A DNA stretch of 18,558 nucleotides from an uncultured Anaerovibrio sp. (lineage in GTDB: Bacteria > Bacillota > Negativicutes > Selenomonadales > Selenomonadaceae): contig CACZYN010000014.1 in assembly GCA_902785445.1 (NCBI GenBank), positions 1 to 18,558 of the forward strand, read 5' to 3'. Below, piece after piece: positions 13,891 to 18,558 of this stretch. The first letter of the stretch is position 1. Every line of letters starts with the position of its first letter. The notes beneath the pieces were generated by a model. The model saw nothing but the letters and a program-made list of their open reading frames with translations, ran no database searches and was not told the origin of the DNA. The position numbers and the translations under genes were made by a program.

Positions 13891-15390
13891 GTGAAGATGA
13901 AAAAAATAGTAGCTGTTGCTGTGGCAATGGTGCTTACAATAAATATTACTGGCTTAGCCAATGATGCTTACGGGGCAGCCAAGACGCCCCCTAAGCCTAA
14001 TACTGCCACAGAAGCAGTGAATAATAAACCAACCGATAAGCCAGTAAAACCTAGCGCTGAAACTAATAAAGGTACGGAGTTAACCAACATTCGGGTAGGG
14101 GGAGATAAGAAATATACCCGGGTGGTTATGGATCTCACCAGCAGTAAAAAATACAATTACCATTTGGAAAACAATAATACCAGATTGGTAATAAATGTTG
14201 ACGGGGTTTATACCGCCATGAAGGCTGCCCCAGCTACCAAGCGGGGAGCAATCAAGGACTTGATTTTGGCCACTTATGGTGATACCGTCCAGCTGATTGT
14301 GGACATGAAGATTCCGGCTCCAGTGAAAGTGTATTCGTTAAAGAATCCTGATAGAATCGTCATAGATTTAATCAACGAATATGAGGAGGAATCACTAAAT
14401 AAACTGGAAGAGGGCTTGCTGCAAGGGAAATATGTCCGCTTTGACAGTCGTGGTATGCTTACGGCCTATATGCTGGATATTGACCCGAAAAAATTCAATA
14501 TAAAAATGGTTTTGCCCCATGGCAATGTGTCGGCGGGGTTAGATAGATTGTCCAGCATCTCCCGTAATTATAAGGCAATTGCCGCGATTAATGGTGGCTA
14601 TTTTGACTGGAGTGGGAAATTCCTGATTGGGGATGTGCGTATTAATGGCACTACAGCTGGCATGGTGGATAAAAGTCGTACCGGGCTTATAAAAAAGCCG
14701 GATGGCAGCTATGATATTGGCCGAGGAAACTATGAGGGCACTGTTACAGTACATGGGCAAAGCATTTCTTTTTGGGGGGTAAATTCTCCCCGGGGAGAGA
14801 ATGCGGTGATTTTATACAATGGTCTATATGGTCAGCGCACGGAAACAAACGAATTTGGCAAGGAATTTGTCATTCGTAAGGGGATGGTGCAGGCCATCAA
14901 CCAGGGGAATAGTGAAATACCAGCAGATGGGGTGGTTGTGTCCGTTCATGGGAAGTCCCAGGAATATTTTGCCAATGTAAAGGTGGGTGATCGGGCAGTT
15001 ATTAGTGAAACTCTGGGGGAAGAAGTGGCGGATGATGCTGATTTTTATGGTGCAGGTCCCCAGTTGGTGAAGAATGGCGTGGTAAGTGTTACTTCCCAGC
15101 AGGAAGATATTGCCGCTGATATAGCCAATGGCCGGGCTCCGCGGACTGCTGTGGGCATCAAGGAAAATGGCAATATATTGCTGTTGGTAGTTGACGGCCG
15201 GCAGAGCCATAGTATAGGCGCTACTTTAGCTGAAATGGGGCAGCTTTTGGTAAAGTATGGGGCTGTAAAAGGCGTGAATTATGACGGAGGCGGCTCCAGC
15301 GAGATGGTGGTAAAGGACCGCACGGTTAATCAACCATCTGATGGTGGCGAACGAAGAATAGGAAATGCTCTGATAGTAGTAAGAAAGTGA
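13891..15390 (+). CDS. Exported AMIN plus phosphodiester glycosidase (NAGPA) domain protein
   Basis: The protein has about 499 residues from GTG 13891, with GGAAG 7 bases upstream. ATG 13876 directly abuts the upstream terminator tail, and ATG 13897 is also possible. A signal peptide (KKIVAVAVAMVLTINITG, cleavage near AYGA-AK) is followed by a Lys/Pro/Thr-rich linker to about residue 62. An AMIN-like domain covers residues 65-165 (TNIRVGGDKKYTRVVMDL, PDRIVIDLI) and would bind glycan or target the envelope. The NAGPA domain covers about 175-498, with AAINGGYFD (from N234), YGAGPQLVKNG, APRTAVGI, LLVVDGR and VNYDGGGSSEM (Asp465). Family members split sugar-phosphodiesters, so a substrate in envelope polysaccharide or a lipid-linked glycan is plausible but unproven. 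It has its own terminator downstream. Confidence 0.88.
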   Translation: MKMKKIVAVAVAMVLTINITGLANDAYGAAKTPPKPNTATEAVNNKPTDKPVKPSAETNKGTELTNIRVGGDKKYTRVVMDLTSSKKYNYHLENNNTRLVINVDGVYTAMKAAPATKRGAIKDLILATYGDTVQLIVDMKIPAPVKVYSLKNPDRIVIDLINEYEEESLNKLEEGLLQGKYVRFDSRGMLTAYMLDIDPKKFNIKMVLPHGNVSAGLDRLSSISRNYKAIAAINGGYFDWSGKFLIGDVRINGTTAGMVDKSRTGLIKKPDGSYDIGRGNYEGTVTVHGQSISFWGVNSPRGENAVILYNGLYGQRTETNEFGKEFVIRKGMVQAINQGNSEIPADGVVVSVHGKSQEYFANVKVGDRAVISETLGEEVADDADFYGAGPQLVKNGVVSVTSQQEDIAADIANGRAPRTAVGIKENGNILLLVVDGRQSHSIGATLAEMGQLLVKYGAVKGVNYDGGGSSEMVVKDRTVNQPSDGGERRIGNALIVVRK

Positions 15391-15400
15391 AAAAATATTA

Positions 15401-15432
15401 AAGGAAAGGGGGCCATGCTCCCTTTCTTTTTT
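15401..15432 (+). terminator. Rho-independent terminator after the AMIN-NAGPA gene
   Basis: GAAAGGGGG (15404-15412) pairs with CTCCCTTTC (15418-15426) through one G-U pair around the loop CCATG. It is extended outward by A/G-T pairs and followed by a T run to 15432. Confidence 0.88.
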
Positions 15433-15451
15433 CATTTTCATAATATATAAT
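15423..15451 (+). promoter_or_regulatory. Possible promoter for the S55 gene
   Basis: A perfect TATAAT (15446-15451) lies 41 bases before the GTG start. The hexamer 17 bases upstream (TTTCTT) is a poor -35 and falls in the terminator tail, so only the -10 box is persuasive. Confidence 0.28.
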
Positions 15452-15492
15452 AAGTGTGTTGAGCTATATTCTGTAGAACAAAGGTGAAATAA

Positions 15493-17331
15493 GTGAGAAA
15501 ATTTTTAAATAGATTAAATTTAAAGAAAAAAATTATTGCAGCCTGCATGTCAATTTCCTTGCTGGCTGGTTCCGTGTGCTTGGCTGCATTGCCGGAGATT
15601 ATTCATATGGATGAGATTCAAAACGGTATGACGGGCAAGGGCTATACCGTTATTGACCCAAGTGGAGAAATTCGCTCCTTTGATGTCAAGGTAACTGGTC
15701 GCATGGGGGGCGGAAAAATGGACTCGCCCCGGATTTTGATTGATGTTTCCGGCCCTTTGATTGAGGAAACCGGTGGAGCTATTTCCGGTATGAGCGGCAG
15801 CCCAATATATATTAATGGGAAACTGGCGGGGGCATTGTCGGCCAGCATTAAGGAAATGCATATAAATAAAGGAATTATGGTAACCCCTATTGATGATATG
15901 CTTAAGATATGGGATTATCCTGATACCAAGAACAAGACGTCATTGCCTCAGGTGGATATTGCCAAGGCCCGGGAGGAAGCGGAAAAGGCCCAGGAGGAGT
16001 TTGACCAAAAGGTAAAGGATATAAAAGTTGCCTTGAACAAAATGAATCCTAAGCACTTCCCGGATGTGAGCAATCCAAATCTGGCGGATAATTTGCGAGA
16101 GGATTGGAATAATCCTAATTTGGCCGATAATTTGCGGGAGGGTTATGTTCCCCCAGAAGAAAATGAGCCAGAAGTTCAGTCCCCTCAGGAAGAGGGCAGT
16201 GAAAAGGGGAAAACAGCGGATACAACTGCTCAGGCTGAAGAGTCTAAGTCAGATCCATCAGCAGAGACAGCGGCAACACAGGAAGAAATGGAAAATTCTG
16301 CCCCAGCTCAGGCAGAATATGCTCCTAAGGGAGAGATAAAGAATGAGGGGGATGAGCCGGTAGCTTCGAATACCGAAATAGAAGAAAAAGCTGTGCTCAT
16401 GGCAGCTGGTTTCAGCTCCAAGGGCATTGAGCTTATCCGGGAAACATTAGGGGCTAAGGGCTTTAAAATACAGGACACCAGTGAGTGGAATTCCTTTGCT
16501 GGAGCCCATACAATTAATTATAATGCTACTTTAGAGCCAGGTAGTGCCGTGGGCGTTGCCGCAGCAGTGGGGGATTATAGCCTTGGGGCTATTGGTACTG
16601 TTACAGCAGTGGATGATAAGCGTATTTTGGCCTTTGGCCATCCGTTTTCTCACCGGGGCAATGTTAACTACTTTATGACAGGGTCGGATGTTGTCTCTAC
16701 GGTACATGGTCCTCTGAGCGGAATGAAGCTGGGAAATAATACCTCATTGATTGGTCGGATTAATCAGGATAGAGCCGATGGTATAGCAGGTATTTTGGGA
16801 GTATTCCCACAGAATATTCCGGTAATTGTCACCATCAACGATGTGGATTTGGCGAAATCTATTTCGTATAATTCTTTGGTAGCCTATGATGAGGAGCTGG
16901 TTCCAGCCCTGTCTACTGCCATGGTTTACGATGCTTTGAGCAAGACTATAAACCGGGAAATGAATGGTACGGCTAAGGTACATTTCGTTGTACGGACTAA
17001 TATGGGTGAAGGTGGCCGTGTGGAGCGCAGCAATATGTTTTATAACAGCTCGGACGTGGGCAAACCGGCCATCAGTGAAATGACGGAAATAATGAGTACC
17101 ATCTGTAATAACAAGGATCGTGAAGCAGATATTTATGATATAAAGGTAGATGTCTTTATTGAGGGTAAGCGGATGACTGCATCCCTGCTGTCGGCTGTAC
17201 CGTCCAAGGGTGAGGTTTTACCGGGAGAAACGGTGATATTTTCTACTACCATTAAGCCATACCGTGGGGAAAAGGTGGTTTTGGAGCCAGTCTGGAAGAG
17301 GATAAGTCCATTTCTACTGAGACCATCTTGA
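15493..17331 (+). CDS. SpoIVB-type S55 peptidase-domain exported protein (probably truncated by frameshift)
   Basis: The protein has 612 residues from a GTG start (AGGTG 6 bases upstream). An N-terminal signal peptide ends near CLA-AL. Residues 35-150 are the first S55 part: IQNGMTGKGYTVI, VSGPLIEETGGAISGMSGSPIYING (Ser101/Ser103) and GIMVTPIDDML. Residues 155-300 are a low-complexity, charged insert with a short coiled coil (REEAEKAQEEFDQKVKDI), a tandem repeat of NPNLADNLRE and a Pro/Glu/Gln-rich stretch. Residues 345-600 hold the second part: SLGAIGTVTAVDD, FGHPFSHRGN (His383), IGRINQDRADGIAGILG and LPGETVIFSTTIKPYRGE. SpoIVB itself has His before Ser; here Ser comes first. Peptidase activity is uncertain. 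The last residues (PVWKRISPFLLRPS) look out of frame; see the tail at 17337. Confidence 0.82.
   Translation: MRKFLNRLNLKKKIIAACMSISLLAGSVCLAALPEIIHMDEIQNGMTGKGYTVIDPSGEIRSFDVKVTGRMGGGKMDSPRILIDVSGPLIEETGGAISGMSGSPIYINGKLAGALSASIKEMHINKGIMVTPIDDMLKIWDYPDTKNKTSLPQVDIAKAREEAEKAQEEFDQKVKDIKVALNKMNPKHFPDVSNPNLADNLREDWNNPNLADNLREGYVPPEENEPEVQSPQEEGSEKGKTADTTAQAEESKSDPSAETAATQEEMENSAPAQAEYAPKGEIKNEGDEPVASNTEIEEKAVLMAAGFSSKGIELIRETLGAKGFKIQDTSEWNSFAGAHTINYNATLEPGSAVGVAAAVGDYSLGAIGTVTAVDDKRILAFGHPFSHRGNVNYFMTGSDVVSTVHGPLSGMKLGNNTSLIGRINQDRADGIAGILGVFPQNIPVIVTINDVDLAKSISYNSLVAYDEELVPALSTAMVYDALSKTINREMNGTAKVHFVVRTNMGEGGRVERSNMFYNSSDVGKPAISEMTEIMSTICNNKDREADIYDIKVDVFIEGKRMTASLLSAVPSKGEVLPGETVIFSTTIKPYRGEKVVLEPVWKRISPFLLRPS
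16072..16149 (+). repeat. Tandem 39-bp repeat within the S55 gene insert
   Basis: Two 13-codon units (16072-16110 and 16111-16149) both encode NPNLADNLRE at residues 194-203 and 207-216. Within the ten shared codons four bases differ and all four changes are silent, so the amino-acid repeat has been kept while the DNA drifted. Confidence 0.8.
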
Positions 17332-17336
17332 AGGAA

Positions 17337-17609
17337 ATGACGGATTCCAATCACAATAATGATATTGTGATTGAACCGGCTGTGGCAGCGGCTATGACGG
17401 AAGCTCAGCAAAAAGAAGCTATCAAGCAAGCCATAAAGCAAGCTAAGCGTCTGGAAAAAGAGGCCAAGCAGGCCATTGAGGATGCCAAGAAGGGCAAGAA
17501 AACTGAAAAGAGTGGAAAAGAAGCTGAAGTAGTAAGTAAGCTAGCGACAGATTATATAATAGACAACGTAATTCATACCTCGGTTAGAGTGGTGGAAAAG
17601 AAGAAGTAA
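17337..17609 (+). CDS. Basic helical tail, probably the frameshifted C-terminus of the S55 protein
   Basis: Read alone this is a 90-residue protein from ATG 17337 (or TTG 17328): after about 14 residues it becomes Ala/Lys/Glu-rich helix (EAQQKEAIKQAIKQAKRLEKE, a KKGKKTEKSGK patch), ending in DYIIDNVIHTSVRVVEKKK. The candidate starts have no properly spaced ribosome binding site; the AAGGA just before the ATG is too close. The open frame extends upstream without a stop to 17256, reading SLEEDKSISTETILKEM, which continues the S55 protein naturally if one base were added near 17283-17290. It therefore reads best as the lost C-terminal tail of the S55 protein rather than a separate gene. Sequencing error, real mutation or programmed slippage cannot be told apart here. 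Confidence 0.5.
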   Translation: MTDSNHNNDIVIEPAVAAAMTEAQQKEAIKQAIKQAKRLEKEAKQAIEDAKKGKKTEKSGKEAEVVSKLATDYIIDNVIHTSVRVVEKKK

Positions 17610-17631
17610 TGTACGGGTGGAGGCTTAATAA

Positions 17632-18402
17632 ATGTTTGTTAGGTTTCTGGAAGTAATTGGTGCTTCGGTTTTGGAGCTGTTATATTTCGTGGGCGATGTT
17701 ATGCTGCTGTTTATTGAGGCAGTAAAACAAATCCCGGTAAAGATTCGTTTCAGGCATGTGGTAAACCAGATGTCCCATTTGGGTGTAGATTCTTTGCCCA
17801 TTGTTTCCTTGACTTTAACCTTTACTGGTATGGTAATGACTCTGCAGATAGCCAATGAATTTATTAAGATGGGGGCTTCCTCTACCGTTGGCGGTATTGT
17901 GGCTATTGCCATAGGACGCGAGCTGGGACCAGTGCTGGTAGGAGTCGTATCCGCTGGTCGGGTGGGTTCTGCCATGACAGCAGAAATCAGTACCATGAAG
18001 GTGACAGAGCAAATAGATGCTCTTCGGGTGATGGGGACCAATCCTACAGGTTATCTGGTTGTACCCAGAATGCTGGCTTGTATGGTAATGGTACCGTTAC
18101 TTACGGTATACGGCGATATAATCGGTGTAGTGGGGGGCTGGTTGGTGGCTAAATACTACGCCGGGATATCCACCTACGAGTTTGTTCATTCTATTAGTGA
18201 CTATGTAGTGCTAAAAGATATGTTTGGCGGTCTGGTAAAAGCTGTGGTATTTGGCGCCGTTATAGCCACCTTGGGCTGTTATTATGGCATGAAGGCACCG
18301 GAGGGGGCCGAAGGGGTAGGTAAGGCTACCACCCGTTCGGTAGTAAGTGCCATCATAGTTATTTTTATGGTTAATGTGTTGTTATCCGGCTTCATATTTT
18401 AA
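17632..18402 (+). CDS. mlaE: MlaE/YrbE-family ABC transporter permease
   Basis: The protein has 256 residues, the usual length for MlaE. It has an amphipathic N-terminal part (residues 1-40) and about five membrane segments. Signature stretches are LTLTFTGMVMTLQIANEF, VGGIVAIAIGRELGPVLVGVVSAGRVGSAMTAEISTMKVTEQIDALRVMGTNP, YLVVPRMLA and GAVIATLGCYYG. MlaE is the inner-membrane permease of a phospholipid (or related lipid) transport complex with an ATPase (MlaF) and an MCE protein (MlaD), acting between inner and outer membranes. GGAGG lies 8 bases before the ATG. It starts 22 bases after the S55 tail, so they may share a transcript. The expected mlaF and mlaD do not follow within the window. 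Confidence 0.93.
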   Translation: MFVRFLEVIGASVLELLYFVGDVMLLFIEAVKQIPVKIRFRHVVNQMSHLGVDSLPIVSLTLTFTGMVMTLQIANEFIKMGASSTVGGIVAIAIGRELGPVLVGVVSAGRVGSAMTAEISTMKVTEQIDALRVMGTNPTGYLVVPRMLACMVMVPLLTVYGDIIGVVGGWLVAKYYAGISTYEFVHSISDYVVLKDMFGGLVKAVVFGAVIATLGCYYGMKAPEGAEGVGKATTRSVVSAIIVIFMVNVLLSGFIF

Positions 18403-18558
18403 CGGGGAAAAAATATGATTAAAATTGGTGATTTTGCAAAAATTTTTAATGTTTCAATTAATCCCAAGACAAATAATTTCGTTATTTGGATCAGGTTCCG
18501 AAATGTATTATCAGTTTGCTGAATCATATTTTAGAATATCTAAATCGTTTTCAATAAA
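18403..18558. other. AT-rich end region without a recognised complete gene
   Basis: Apart from the truncated MerR-like start, one frame is open to the window end from ATG 18449 (MFQLIPRQIISLFGSGSEMY onward). It has no ribosome binding site and I do not recognise it. Base composition is clearly more AT-rich than mlaE. Confidence 0.35.
18415..18522 (+). pseudogene. Truncated MerR-like regulator start
   Basis: A 35-codon frame starts at ATG 18415 with GGGGA 6 bases upstream. Its first 15 residues, MIKIGDFAKIFNVSI, fit the first helix-turn-helix of MerR-family regulators, which normally continue with a KTLRYYD-type stretch. Here the sequence turns into PKTNNFVIWIRF and stops at 18522. No other frame restores a MerR pattern. 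It is either a remnant, a disrupted gene or the effect of a sequence junction. The match is short, so identity is tentative. Confidence 0.4.

Noticed and set aside
17266..17286. Canonical -1 slippery heptamer in the S55 gene
   Set aside because: GGGGAAAAGG and GGTTTTGG do not fit X XXY YYZ in the reading frame and no stable hairpin follows, so programmed slippage is only a minor possibility against mutation or sequencing error.
1..18558. tRNA or rRNA genes, CRISPR arrays, insertion sequences, phage genes
   Set aside because: I saw no cloverleaf with CCA-type ends, no regularly spaced repeats and no transposase, integrase or phage structural motif in any coding frame.

Overview
The window reads as chromosome of a motile, anaerobic diderm Firmicute (Negativicutes, probably Selenomonadaceae; this is inference). 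Three lines of evidence support that. The edge gene starts like the OmpM SLH-domain outer-membrane protein of that class. The flagellar genes include the L-ring and P-ring genes (flgH, flgI) that only cells with an outer membrane need, yet they follow mreB/mbl and two FlgF/FlgG-type genes in the order known from Bacillus (mbl-flhO-flhP). An O-antigen ligase and an MlaE lipid-transport permease are also present. No rRNA, tRNA, CRISPR array or insertion sequence was found.

Layout: (1) 1-92, minus, start of an OmpM-like gene. (2) 198-1298, exported TPR protein, closely followed by a receiver-GGDEF-EAL protein (1327-3030) whose GGDEF motif is degenerate and whose EAL residues look intact. (3) 3031-3142, a palindromic intergenic element and a strong bidirectional terminator between convergent genes. 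(4) 3143-4075, minus, exported beta-propeller-like protein with codon use typical of high expression, then a 413-bp AT-rich divergent intergenic region. (5) 4489-6605, sucC-sucD, closed by an 18-bp-stem terminator. (6) 6712-7920, O-antigen ligase family protein. (7) 8078-13819, the operon mreB-flgF-flgG-flgA-flgH-flgI-flgJ, closed by a terminator. (8) 13891-15390, AMIN plus phosphodiester glycosidase (NAGPA) protein. (9) 15493-17609, an S55 (SpoIVB-like) protein that appears to be split by a frameshift from a basic, helical C-terminal tail. (10) 17632-18402, mlaE, followed by 156 AT-rich bases holding only a truncated MerR-like start.

Regions 6-10 form an envelope neighbourhood: cell shape, flagellar rod and outer rings, surface polysaccharide ligation, envelope glycan/protein processing and lipid transport. 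SucCD gives succinyl-CoA/succinate interconversion, which would fit the succinate-propionate metabolism of this group. I do not see a wholly new defence or mobile system. The points most worth checking are the split S55 gene with its reversed motif order, the non-lipoprotein FlgH and cysteine-free FlgI, and the abrupt loss of a recognisable gene after mlaE.
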